A stretch of DNA of 47,907 nt from Candidatus Thalassarchaeum sp. GTDB taxonomy: Archaea; Thermoplasmatota; Poseidoniia; Poseidoniales; Thalassarchaeaceae. The notes beneath the pieces are model-generated. The model saw only the letters and a list, made by a program, of their open reading frames with translations, made no database searches and was not told where the DNA came from. The first letter of the stretch is position 1; each line of letters starts with the position of its first letter. Below, piece after piece: positions 41,084-47,907 of this stretch. The position numbers were made by a program, and so were the translations under genes. The DNA lies in the NCBI GenBank assembly GCA_022449945.1, contig JAKURM010000006.1:1-47907 (forward strand), in the 5' to 3' direction.

Positions 41084-42085
41084 CTAATCGCGTAGGCCCT
41101 CGGATGTCACGGTAAAGACTGCCTCGCCCTCTGGGAGGTTTGGGCTGTCGATCAGACGGGCTATTCTCCGGCCCCCCTTCGACTTCCTGAGGTAAAGGCG
41201 GAATGTGCTGGCGTGGCCTACTATGTGGCCTCCGATTGGCTTTGTGGGATCTCCCCACATCGCATCTGGTCTGGAGTGGACCTGGTTAGTAACAAGAACA
41301 AGTGCATTCTGAACGTCTGCAACCTGCTTCAGCTCCTTCATGTGTCTGTTTAGCTTCTGCTGCCGGGCTGCGAGCATTCCCCTACCGATGTACTCTGCTC
41401 GGAAGTGGCTAGTCAAGGAGTCTACGATAATGAGCTTCACATCGATATTCTTTGCCATTCTCTTGATCTCGTCCACTAGAAGCATCTGGTGGGCCGAGTT
41501 GTAGGCCCTTGCTACGTGTATCCTGTCTAGTGCATCCTCGGAGGATATGCCGACCGTCTCGGACATCTGAGCAATCCTCTCTGGTCTGAATGTGTCTTCT
41601 GTGTCTATGTAGAATACCTCGCCATTTAGGCCGCCCTGATCATGCGGTAAGATAGTGTTCACAGCTAGTTGGTGGCCTATCTGTGTCTTTCCGCTCCCGA
41701 ACTCTCCGAATACCTCGACTATGGCTTGTGTCTCGAACCCGCCGCCAAGCAAATCGTCTAGCGAAGACGTTCCCGATGTGAGCTTCTCTACCCTACGCCT
41801 CCTGTCAAGCAGTGCTGCACCGCTGACGAATCCTCCGATGTTTGCAAGCTTCTTGGCACCGGCAATGATCTTCGCCGATACTGCTTCGCCCAACTCGGCC
41901 TGCTCGGATAGTTCCGCCGGGCTCATCACGGCTATTGCAAGTAGATCTTCGTATCCAGCCTCTCGCAGCTTCTCGCCGGTTGCCGGTCCTACGCCTGGAA
42001 GGTCCTCTATCGTGGGTTCCGGCTCGTCCACATCAATCACTACCTCTTGTTCCTCTACATTCTCACTAGCTGTCTCCTCTGTCAT
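41084..42085 (-). CDS. radA: DNA repair and recombination protein RadA
   Basis: 333 residues, matching archaeal RadA. The first 22 residues are acidic. A helix-hairpin-helix DNA-binding domain follows ([27 protein letters not shown]). The core has [13 protein letters not shown] (Walker A), [35 protein letters not shown] (Walker B and subsequent loop), [14 protein letters not shown] (L2 region) and [18 protein letters not shown]. It forms the ATP-dependent recombinase filament on single-stranded DNA. It is the only gene here that lies directly downstream of a tRNA on the same strand; the two are 134 nt apart and are probably separate transcripts. Confidence 0.98.
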   Translation of the reverse strand: MTEETASENVEEQEVVIDVDEPEPTIEDLPGVGPATGEKLREAGYEDLLAIAVMSPAELSEQAELGEAVSAKIIAGAKKLANIGGFVSGAALLDRRRRVEKLTSGTSSLDDLLGGGFETQAIVEVFGEFGSGKTQIGHQLAVNTILPHDQGGLNGEVFYIDTEDTFRPERIAQMSETVGISSEDALDRIHVARAYNSAHQMLLVDEIKRMAKNIDVKLIIVDSLTSHFRAEYIGRGMLAARQQKLNRHMKELKQVADVQNALVLVTNQVHSRPDAMWGDPTKPIGGHIVGHASTFRLYLRKSKGGRRIARLIDSPNLPEGEAVFTVTSEGLRD

Positions 42086-42153
42086 TCTACCACCAATCTA
42101 CCTATTCTCCGTCATCGGAGGTATATGAACAAGTGAATGACCCCCTTTGAATG

Positions 42154-42210
42154 AATGAAAGTATTCACACTTGTCACATTATTGCAATATAGCGTTTTTT
42201 CACTTTCATT
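42154..42210. repeat. 9-bp inverted repeat upstream of radA
   Basis: AATGAAAGT at 42154-42162 and ACTTTCATT at 42202-42210 are perfect complements separated by 39 bases, in the A/T-rich 134-bp gap between radA and tRNA-Met. It could be an operator or a weak structure in the radA leader region. The segment also has a short 5-bp dyad (CTCCG-TCAT-CGGAG, 42106-42119). No other gene is visible in this gap. Confidence 0.35.
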
Positions 42211-42219
42211 ATTGATTCT

Positions 42220-42297
42220 TGGTAGCGGATGGTGGATTTGAACCACCGGTCTCCGGGTTATGAGCCCGACGAGATAACCTGACTACTCCAACCCGCT
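42220..42297 (-). tRNA. Initiator tRNA-Met (anticodon CAT)
   Basis: Read on the minus strand, acceptor AGCGGGT pairs with ATCCGCT (one G-U), giving the A1-U72 end characteristic of archaeal initiators. The anticodon stem TCGGG/CCCGG with loop CTCATAA has three consecutive G-C pairs next to the loop, the hallmark for P-site selection. The T arm is GGTGG-TTCAAAT-CCACC. The discriminator A is followed by an encoded CCA (42220-42222). No intron. Confidence 0.95.
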
Positions 42298-42317
42298 AAC
42301 ATCTCGCTGAGGGATGG

Positions 42318-42327
42318 CATATTTTAC
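42318..42327 (-). promoter_or_regulatory. TATA box of initiator tRNA-Met
   Basis: On the minus strand the sequence is GTAAAATATG, centred about 25 nt before the first base of the mature tRNA (42297), the expected TATA position. Confidence 0.55.
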
Positions 42328-42403
42328 ACATACTGATGTGCATCGGGAACCTTTGCATGCGAATAGTATACAATGCTGGCTCCTTGGCCACTGTATTGAG
42401 GAC

Positions 42404-43777
42404 ATGGACAGGTCACTACTGATTCAGAACGCGGAGATGGTTTTCCAGGGACGTGTGGTTCAAGGAGACCTACGGGCGGAGTCGGGTAGGATCTCCGAAA
42501 TAGCTCCTGGAGGAGGCCTGACCCTTAGGGATGGAGAGGTTTCCATTGAGGCCGAGGGTCTGCACCTGCTACCCGGAGCAATCGACCCCCAAGTCCACTT
42601 CAGAGAGCCTGGTCAGCCAGAGAAGGAAGACATAGGGAGTGGGAGCTGTGCCGCGGCTTCCGGGGGGGTCACTGCATTCCTAGACATGCCGAACAATGTA
42701 CCCTCCGCAGTAAGCATGGAGTCCATCCAAGCAAAGCTAGACTCAGCTTCGAAGAGCTCAGTAACCCATCACGGATTCTTCATTGGGGCCACGCCCGATA
42801 ACCTCAATGAGTTACAGAAGGCGGTTGGGACCCCGGATAGCCCCAAACCTACTGATGGGATATGCGGGATCAAGATATTCATGGGTAGCAGTACGGGGGA
42901 CCTTCTGGTTGACGAGCAAGCCGCATTAGAGGAAATCTTCGCCGGGACTGCTGGTGTAATCGCTGTTCATGCAGAGGACGAAGGCAGGCTCAATCAAAGG
43001 AAGCCTGAGTTCGAAAGTAGGACTGACGTGGCAGCCCATGCTGAGTGGAGAGATAGCGAGACGGCTCTGATTGCAACGAAGAGGGCTTGCAAACTGGCAG
43101 ACGATAGTGGGCACAGGTTGCATGTACTTCACCTGACCAGTGGCCTTGAGGCGGATTGGTTGGCGGAAAACAAGAGTCATTACGTTTCCACTGAGGTCTG
43201 TCCACAGCACCTGACATTCGATCAAGACGACGTAGAAGAAAGGGGGACTCGTCTGGTGATGAATCCTCCAATTCGCTACACGGAGGACAGGGAGACCCTA
43301 TGGAGAAGATTGAGGGACGGGACGATTGACTGCATTGCGACCGATCACGCCCCTCACACATTGGAGAACAAGGAGCTCGGGTTCCCGAAGGCCCACGCTG
43401 GAATGCCTGGCGTAGAGACGTCGCTACCGGTGATGCTGACGCATGCGGCGGATGGGAAATGCTCAATCCCAGATGTCGTTAGATGGATGAGCGAGGGTCC
43501 TGCAGAGGTATACGGCATTCAGAACAAGGGTCGCCTACTGGAGGGTATGGACGCTGACCTTGTGCTAGTGGACATGGAGAATAGAAGGTCGATTAGAGAT
43601 GCTGATACCTGGACAAGGGTTGGCTGGACCCCTTACGAGGGCATGCCTTTGGTGGGTTGGCCTGTTAGGCCCTTCGTCGATGGGAGGACTGTCTTCGGAC
43701 GCAATCCAGATAACCCAGTAAAGGGAGAGGTGTCGGCAGAGCCCAGCTCATCGGGTAGGGCACTGAGCTTCTCCTGA
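42404..43777 (+). CDS. pyrC: Dihydroorotase (PyrC, class I)
   Basis: 457 residues from ATG at 42404; 30 upstream codons are open but look non-coding. The enzyme closes carbamoyl-aspartate to dihydroorotate in pyrimidine synthesis. Seen: PGAIDPQVHFREPGQPEKED, GVTAFLDMPNN, GIKIFMGSSTGDLLVD with the Lys expected to be carbamylated, VHAEDEGR, LHVLHLTSG and DCIATDHAPHT with the catalytic Asp. In the first motif the usual first metal His is Gln (D61-P-Q63-V-H65). The same Gln is found in a group of dihydroorotases from Bacteroidetes and relatives, so it need not mean loss of function. It ends 14 nt from the convergent propeller lipoprotein. Confidence 0.93.
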   Translation: MDRSLLIQNAEMVFQGRVVQGDLRAESGRISEIAPGGGLTLRDGEVSIEAEGLHLLPGAIDPQVHFREPGQPEKEDIGSGSCAAASGGVTAFLDMPNNVPSAVSMESIQAKLDSASKSSVTHHGFFIGATPDNLNELQKAVGTPDSPKPTDGICGIKIFMGSSTGDLLVDEQAALEEIFAGTAGVIAVHAEDEGRLNQRKPEFESRTDVAAHAEWRDSETALIATKRACKLADDSGHRLHVLHLTSGLEADWLAENKSHYVSTEVCPQHLTFDQDDVEERGTRLVMNPPIRYTEDRETLWRRLRDGTIDCIATDHAPHTLENKELGFPKAHAGMPGVETSLPVMLTHAADGKCSIPDVVRWMSEGPAEVYGIQNKGRLLEGMDADLVLVDMENRRSIRDADTWTRVGWTPYEGMPLVGWPVRPFVDGRTVFGRNPDNPVKGEVSAEPSSSGRALSFS

Positions 43778-43791
43778 GGCAAAATACTGGA

Positions 43792-46215
43792 TTAACCGGT
43801 GTCTCCTTCTGTTCCTGGGTCGGAAGCGGCCCCATCTGACTCCACGGCCACCATAGCCTCGTCTTCGTAGTATACCCTAGGCTCATTTCCTGGCAGCTCC
43901 AACTCCACCATCAGTTGCAGATCTTCGGTTTGATGCACTGTTGCTCCCCCGGAGGAGAAGGCATAGACATAGTCGCCCATGAAAATAGAACGACGGATGT
44001 TAGTTGAACCCGACCACCAGGATGACAGGCCCTCCTCATTGTAGAATCCCGAGTGCTCCACTTCTCCATGGCTCGATAGAGTCCCATTCTCCACGTCAAC
44101 GCTGATCATCTTCAGCATGGAGACGAATTGGTATCCTGAGTAGGAGTAGAGCCTACCATCAATCTCCACCTCGTCATACACGTACCTGTGCGTTGACAGT
44201 GGGACTGCTAGTAGTGACTCTGGGGCCCAGTATGTGAACGCCTTGTGCTCGTATGTGGCCTCTGAGTAGGACCATGACCACCCGCACGTTATGACGTCGT
44301 CGCAATTCTCGTCGGTGTATGCGGGGGACACTGGTAGGGTGTCGGAGAGAGTTGGGTTGCTTGTATCAGAGACGTCGAAGAGAGACACCTGGGTCATCGA
44401 CCAGTCCAGTCCTAAGCCATCGGCCCCACCTGCTATGCCGATCGTAAGCAGGGTATTGTCGTCGATTGGGTGAATGTAGGTCGAGACTCCTGGGACTTCC
44501 AACTCGCCCAACACAGTCGGGTTGGTAGGGTCTGACAGGTCCAGGACCCAAAGTGGGTCTATGTTCATGAAAGTGACAAGGTAACCTCTATTTCCGACGA
44601 ATCTGGCACTCCAAATCGTCTCACCTTCCGCTATTCCGCCAACGAACCCTACCTGGGCTAGTTCACCATCTCCGTTATCCTGTAGGATGGAGACTTGGTT
44701 GCTCGGTCCTGTCCAGACCGGTTCACCATCCTCATCTAGCTCTTCTGAGAGCCACCACCTGCCCCATACGTCGGTCGTAGTTGCCACGCGAATCGAGCCA
44801 TCATACTCGCTGATCGAGAATTGGTCCTGGACAGTCCCGTTCACTCGGCCCGATGAAGAGTAGGTAGTGCTATTGGCGTCGCTAATGTCGAAGGAATGGA
44901 TGTTAGTGGCATCCTCCCAACCAGAGTTCCTCCAGAACCACCACCAGTCGTTTGCCGGCTCTGCGAGGACTAGCGTGTCCTTGGAGGAGTAGACATGTGC
45001 CCAGCTAGAGGTGATGTGATCAACTTCGAGAGAGACGTCTTCACCGAGCATCCGGATAGTCATGATTGTCGTAAAGCCGCGACCAGCGCTGTCCGTGCTG
45101 GCTGAGAACTCCCTACACATGTCGTTAGTCATCGGGTGAGATACCAGGTTGCCCTCTCTCATCTCGTAGATGTGAGGGACGAAATCGTCCAGAGTCAGTG
45201 CGGAAATCACCTGTTCGTTGTGGGAGATGGTCTCATTCATGCTTTCATTCCAGATATCCATCCTCTTGTCCATGTCATCCTCTGCCCAGTATCCATCCGG
45301 GAGGTTTACCCATGTTCGAATCCCATCGAAGTATGTCCAGAGGTGTGTCACGGACCTGACAGTTCCGTCTACCATCCTAGCAGTGTGGTAGTTTCCTTCC
45401 ACGTAAAGCTCCCTCTCAACAGTTGGAGAAGTTCGATCCGAGATATCCACAACGGTGTACTTGACTAGGTTCTGAACCCGCGTGTAGGTGTAAGAGTAGT
45501 CTTCCTTGCCATCCCCATTTGTCACTGTGACCTCCTCAGCCATAAGATCCCTGAGTTCGCTATCCTCCGGAAGGCCCCAGTAGTATATCGAAGAGGCGAT
45601 GACCAGTCTGTCTCCTTCTATCATCATCTGGGTAGGGCTGCCCTCGATGGTGAGGTTTGACTCCAAGGTGAGGTTCCCGAACTCAGGTACGCCCATAATC
45701 AGCAGAAGCTGTCCATTTAGCATGTAGATGTGATATCCATCTGTCTTCAGGAAATCGGCCTCGTCTACTCCGGACTCCTGGTTATTGGTTCCTGAGTAGT
45801 CTCCTTCGCGGGACTCTGCTACGGGTGCAGAACTCCCGGTCGCGGAGTCATCTGTGGCAAAGTCAGCCTCAGCAATCTCCGGCTCTCCCCCGAGAGCAAG
45901 TCCGTCTACCATGAAGAGCCATGGTTCGCTGACCCAGTGCCAGTAGCTCTGCTGGTCGAGTGATACCATGGTCTCATCGCGTACCGCCCCCTTGAGGTCT
46001 GATAGTAGTGAGTCGCAAGCGTCGTAGACCCTGAGCTCTGGAGACACACGGATTCTCTCGGGGAGGTCGATCTGGGGATAATCGCCATCTAGAGCTTTGA
46101 TAGTCTGCTCTATCGCATCGTCCACGTCCTCAATGGTATCATCGATTGCCTGCAGACAGCCAGCGCTAAGCAATACGAACAGCATCATCGCCGTCCTGTA
46201 AATATCCTTACTCAT
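43792..46215 (-). CDS. Secreted beta-propeller-domain lipoprotein
   Basis: 807 residues. The N terminus is a lipoprotein signal (MMLFVLLSAGC, Cys at 20), followed by an acidic helical linker. From residue 170 on it matches the secreted beta-propeller domain family PF09826: NNQESGVDEADFLKTDGYHIYML is the family's hallmark entry motif, followed by repeated strands such as FVGNRGYLVTFMNIDPLWVLDLSDPTNPTVLGEL and SLLAVPLSTHRY, a closing-blade-like stretch. The protein is probably fixed outside the membrane. A TATA-like box and a GGAGG-rich leader lie just upstream. The domain's ligand is not known in general; polysaccharide or protein binding is possible. Confidence 0.93.
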   Translation of the reverse strand: MSKDIYRTAMMLFVLLSAGCLQAIDDTIEDVDDAIEQTIKALDGDYPQIDLPERIRVSPELRVYDACDSLLSDLKGAVRDETMVSLDQQSYWHWVSEPWLFMVDGLALGGEPEIAEADFATDDSATGSSAPVAESREGDYSGTNNQESGVDEADFLKTDGYHIYMLNGQLLLIMGVPEFGNLTLESNLTIEGSPTQMMIEGDRLVIASSIYYWGLPEDSELRDLMAEEVTVTNGDGKEDYSYTYTRVQNLVKYTVVDISDRTSPTVERELYVEGNYHTARMVDGTVRSVTHLWTYFDGIRTWVNLPDGYWAEDDMDKRMDIWNESMNETISHNEQVISALTLDDFVPHIYEMREGNLVSHPMTNDMCREFSASTDSAGRGFTTIMTIRMLGEDVSLEVDHITSSWAHVYSSKDTLVLAEPANDWWWFWRNSGWEDATNIHSFDISDANSTTYSSSGRVNGTVQDQFSISEYDGSIRVATTTDVWGRWWLSEELDEDGEPVWTGPSNQVSILQDNGDGELAQVGFVGGIAEGETIWSARFVGNRGYLVTFMNIDPLWVLDLSDPTNPTVLGELEVPGVSTYIHPIDDNTLLTIGIAGGADGLGLDWSMTQVSLFDVSDTSNPTLSDTLPVSPAYTDENCDDVITCGWSWSYSEATYEHKAFTYWAPESLLAVPLSTHRYVYDEVEIDGRLYSYSGYQFVSMLKMISVDVENGTLSSHGEVEHSGFYNEEGLSSWWSGSTNIRRSIFMGDYVYAFSSGGATVHQTEDLQLMVELELPGNEPRVYYEDEAMVAVESDGAASDPGTEGDTG

Positions 46216-46241
46216 GTCCCCTCCTCCTTCCTCCGTCTTTT

Positions 46242-46249
46242 GAATTTAG
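46242..46249 (-). promoter_or_regulatory. TATA-like box of the propeller lipoprotein
   Basis: CTAAATTC on the minus strand is centred about 30 nt before ATG 46215 and overlaps the stop codon of the 72-residue gene upstream. A GGAGGAAGGAGG stretch lies between it and the ATG and could act as a ribosome-binding site. Confidence 0.45.
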
Positions 46250-46464
46250 CAGTATGGTGGTTCACACCAAGTATGGAAGGTAGGGGGATTCGGGGCAATT
46301 GGACAGGGAGAACCCTCGATTAGCGGCTCTGGGGCGGGCTCATCCGATTCCTCCGTGTTTTCGCTCGTCGTCTCAACGTCTCCAGCATGGTCACTGTTGA
46401 CGAGGCATCGCGTGCCGGCCAAGAAAATCAGCGCGGCAACCTGCATGTCCAGCGTTTGGTCCAT
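46246..46464 (-). CDS. Small Cys/Pro-rich secreted protein candidate
   Basis: 72 residues. A short hydrophobic segment (VAALIFLAGTRC) is followed by an acidic linker (DVETTSENTEESDEPAPEP) and a compact Cys/Pro C terminus (CPIAPNPPTFHTWCEPPYC). This fits a small exported protein, possibly lipid-anchored at Cys20, though Arg just before that Cys is not a good lipobox. The ATG at 46464 has a TATA-like box (GCTTAAATC, 46489-46497) about 29 nt upstream, which supports it as a real leaderless gene. It lies 30 nt upstream of the propeller lipoprotein on the same strand. No family is recognised. Confidence 0.5.
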   Translation of the reverse strand: MDQTLDMQVAALIFLAGTRCLVNSDHAGDVETTSENTEESDEPAPEPLIEGSPCPIAPNPPTFHTWCEPPYC

Positions 46465-46488
46465 GAAACTCTAACATCGTCATCTGAG

Positions 46489-46497
46489 ATTTAAGCG
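46489..46497 (-). promoter_or_regulatory. TATA-like box of the 72-residue gene
   Basis: GCTTAAATC on the minus strand is centred 29 nt before ATG 46464. Confidence 0.45.
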
Positions 46498-46544
46498 AAT
46501 TGGCTGCGCGTGTACATATTGCATCGGTGGAAATCAACCGACTG

Positions 46545-46619
46545 TGGTGCGGACACCGGGAGTTGAACCCGGGTTAGCAGGTTGGGAACCTGCTGTCATA
46601 ACCACTAGACCATGCCCGC
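46545..46619 (-). tRNA. tRNA-Gly (anticodon CCC)
   Basis: On the minus strand acceptor GCGGGCA pairs with TGTCCGC (one G-U). The anticodon stem GCAGG/CCTGC closes the loop TTCCCAA, giving anticodon CCC, which reads GGG. The T arm is ACCGGG-type: CCGGG-TTCAACT-CCCGG. The discriminator A is followed by an encoded CCA (46545-46547). No intron. Confidence 0.95.
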
Positions 46620-46641
46620 AGGGACCCGGGGAGTGCGTCTT

Positions 46642-46650
46642 GGTAATTTA
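46642..46650 (-). promoter_or_regulatory. TATA box of tRNA-Gly
   Basis: TAAATTACC on the minus strand is centred about 27-28 nt before the first base of the mature tRNA (46619). Confidence 0.5.
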
Positions 46651-46677
46651 GCGCGACGGTTTCGAAATGGGGAGTTA

Positions 46678-46781
46678 CAGTGCGCTGTCTGTGGGAGAAG
46701 GGCCTGGGCCGGGAAATAACAACAAAACCCGGTCCCCGGAGGACCTCTTCCCCCGGTTACTCCGGGGCGTCCGTCGCACTG
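46678..46781. ncRNA. Candidate structured RNA, three-stem fold
   Basis: In the 265-bp gap between tRNA-Gly and the S15 peptidase gene, CAGTGCG (46678-46684) is a perfect complement of CGCACTG (46775-46781). Inside lie two more stems: GGGCCGGG/CCCGGTCC (46706-46713 with 46728-46735, one G-U, 14-nt A-rich loop) and CCCCGGAG/CTCCGGGG (46734-46741 with 46760-46767). The two inner stems share two bases, so one would be trimmed. The result is a closed three-way-junction-like element of about 104 nt. The strand is unknown. It does not match tRNA, 5S, SRP or RNase P RNA patterns that I can recognise. The rest of the gap (46782-46884) shows no gene, only a possible TATA (GTTTTACT) near 46852-46859. 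Confidence 0.45.
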
Positions 46782-46884
46782 AGTCGTACCTTTGAACGAA
46801 TCGGTAAGTCATTGAAGCAAGAACTATCTGACAGCATCTTAGAAAAGGGCGTGTTTTACTCCAAGGGACGTGGAAACATCACGC

Positions 46885-47907
46885 ATGGCTCTATTATTGT
46901 CTGGATTGGTCCTCCTTGCTGGAAGTTCGGGCTGTATCTCCTCGATATCCAAGGATGGCTCTTCGGGAGGTTCTGAAGTGGCCTATCCGTCTATTTGGGA
47001 ACGTCATACGCTGGAATGGCAAACCAATCACACTCACTCCTTCCTCCTGGAACCTGGTGCCCATGAGGCCCTGGGAGTAATGGAGGCTTTCATCGAGGTG
47101 GATACTAGCGAGATCTGGGATGTGGGGCCCTCCGTCTCCACGGTCCACCTGTCATACTGGCTTCCTAGCAACACCCTGGAGGGAGAAAGGGTCCCGGTGA
47201 TTGCCATAATCAGCCCATACTTCTCCTATGGCCAGCCGGGCGACGAGTCCAGTCCGACGAACGTCGTTAGTGCCGGGCGAGGCGAGTTCATCTTCGACAA
47301 CTTCGTCCCTCATGGGTACGCATTTGCACAGGTCAGCGTCTTCGGGACCGAACTGTCCACTGGATGCTTCGACTACCGGGGGCTCGGTGAGGGACTGGGA
47401 ATCCACCACGCGGTCGAGTGGCTAGGAACCCAGGAATGGAGCAACGGAAACGTCGGCCTGTACGGGAAGTCATACGAGGGAGCGACCCAGTGGGAGGCTG
47501 CGGCCATGGGAAGCGAGTACCTCAAGACCATTGTCCCCATTTCCGGGACCACCGCTCTGCACCCCCTGCTCTACAAGAACGGGAGTGCCGAGGCTAGGAG
47601 CCAGATAATGCACATGAACTACTTCTCTAGTACTGTAGACTACAACGAAGACGATCTGGACAATGTGTGCCCCGACATCGCGGAAGGCCTGTTCGCAGGG
47701 CCCGTGACGTACATCGGAGGCGAGATGGATCCCTACATGCAGAACTACTACAACGACAGGAGCCACATCGACAAGGCGTTCCAGAACTGGAACGGTTCGG
47801 TCTACTGGGTACAGGGGATGCAGGACTGGAACGTCGACCCCCACCAGGTTTTCGGCGGACCGATTGGTATCAACTGGTACCAGGACTACATCGATTCGGG
47901 CTTCGAG
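46885..47907 (+). CDS. S15/CocE-type Xaa-Pro dipeptidyl-peptidase-like lipoprotein, 3' end outside window
   Basis: 341 residues are visible and the frame stays open to the last base. The N terminus is a lipoprotein signal (LLLSGLVLLAGSSGC, Cys at 17) followed by a Ser/Gly linker. The catalytic domain shows PVIAIISPYFSYGQPG (first strand), NFVPHGYAFAQVSVFGTELSTGCFDYRG, the CocE/S15 sequence around the oxyanion Tyr, NVGLYGKSYEGATQWEAA with nucleophile S196 in GxSYxG, and GMQDWNVDPHQ near the end, whose Asp is the expected catalytic acid. The catalytic His lies beyond the window. The family cleaves Xaa-Pro dipeptides or hydrolyses esters and amides. It is probably an extracytoplasmic peptidase that complements the subtilase. 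Confidence 0.92.
   Translation, partial: MALLLSGLVLLAGSSGCISSISKDGSSGGSEVAYPSIWERHTLEWQTNHTHSFLLEPGAHEALGVMEAFIEVDTSEIWDVGPSVSTVHLSYWLPSNTLEGERVPVIAIISPYFSYGQPGDESSPTNVVSAGRGEFIFDNFVPHGYAFAQVSVFGTELSTGCFDYRGLGEGLGIHHAVEWLGTQEWSNGNVGLYGKSYEGATQWEAAAMGSEYLKTIVPISGTTALHPLLYKNGSAEARSQIMHMNYFSSTVDYNEDDLDNVCPDIAEGLFAGPVTYIGGEMDPYMQNYYNDRSHIDKAFQNWNGSVYWVQGMQDWNVDPHQVFGGPIGINWYQDYIDSGFE

Noticed and set aside
42195-42200. T6 run as a possible terminator
   Set aside because: No plus-strand gene ends just before it; the flanking genes are both on the minus strand, where this is an A run.
42590-42592. Gln for His in dihydroorotase taken as proof of an inactive enzyme
   Set aside because: The other ligands are intact and a known group of dihydroorotases carries the same change.
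46680-46976. 98-codon plus-strand frame across the structured element
   Set aside because: It overlaps the lipoprotein signal sequence of the S15 gene in another frame and its translation is low in structure; the longer S15 frame is convincing.

Overview
The window looks like a chromosome segment of a free-living, aerobic, heterotrophic euryarchaeon. My best guess is a planktonic Thermoplasmatota lineage of the Marine Group II/III type (Candidatus Poseidoniia). Seen directly: archaeal information-processing genes (RpoK, RadA, a Hel308-type helicase, a Cgi121-like KEOPS subunit, an Rqc2/NEMF homologue), an initiator tRNA-Met with the archaeal A1-U72 acceptor end, and TATA-like boxes about 25-30 nt upstream of start codons, as expected for leaderless archaeal transcripts. 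Heme O and heme A synthases and tryptophan 2,3-dioxygenase imply oxygen use. Several very large secreted or membrane-anchored proteins and peptidases suggest growth on protein. The taxonomic assignment is inference; no rRNA is present.

Layout. 1-7.7 kb: the end of a TPR membrane protein facing a 2,260-residue surface protein with FG-GAP-like repeats. 7.7-12.0 kb (minus): a membrane-anchored TPR/cyclophilin, a bacterial-type aconitase, and a small winged-helix-like protein translationally coupled to it. 12.2-15.0 kb: KorA/KorB 2-oxoacid:ferredoxin oxidoreductase, then tRNA-Gln(CUG). 15.1-22.5 kb: aldo/keto reductase plus a tail-anchored miniprotein, divergent from a Nudix-metallo-beta-lactamase fusion, an unusual aspartic-protease/EF-hand/DUF3592-like membrane protein, an alpha/beta hydrolase and the Rqc2/NEMF gene. 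22.4-30.2 kb: GNAT acetyltransferase, tryptophan dioxygenase plus thiolase, RpoK, heme A and heme O synthases, a LeuA-like enzyme and a BASS transporter. 30.2-35.3 kb: a secreted subtilase with calcium- and metal-binding repeats, convergent with an AstE/AspA-type zinc hydrolase. 35.3-42.3 kb: hotdog thioesterase, Hel308, Cgi121, a small zinc-ribbon-like protein, an M3 oligopeptidase, RadA and initiator tRNA-Met. 42.4-47.9 kb: dihydroorotase, a beta-propeller lipoprotein, a 72-residue secreted candidate, tRNA-Gly(CCC), a strongly foldable non-coding element, and the start of an S15/CocE-type lipoprotein peptidase that runs off the end.

How the genes fit together. Secreted and surface hydrolases (subtilase, S15 peptidase, propeller lipoprotein) with intracellular M3 and AstE/AspA-like hydrolases suggest extracellular protein breakdown followed by intracellular peptide and amino-acid use. 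Tryptophan dioxygenase, thiolase, KorAB and aconitase would feed carbon to the citric-acid cycle, and CtaA/CtaB would supply heme for a terminal oxidase. No CRISPR array, insertion sequence, integrase or prophage is visible. Nearly all the DNA is coding and no gene-free stretch exceeds 300 bases. The most unusual items are the aspartic-protease/EF-hand membrane protein at 17850-19343, the structured element at 46678-46781, and the giant surface protein at 895-7689.
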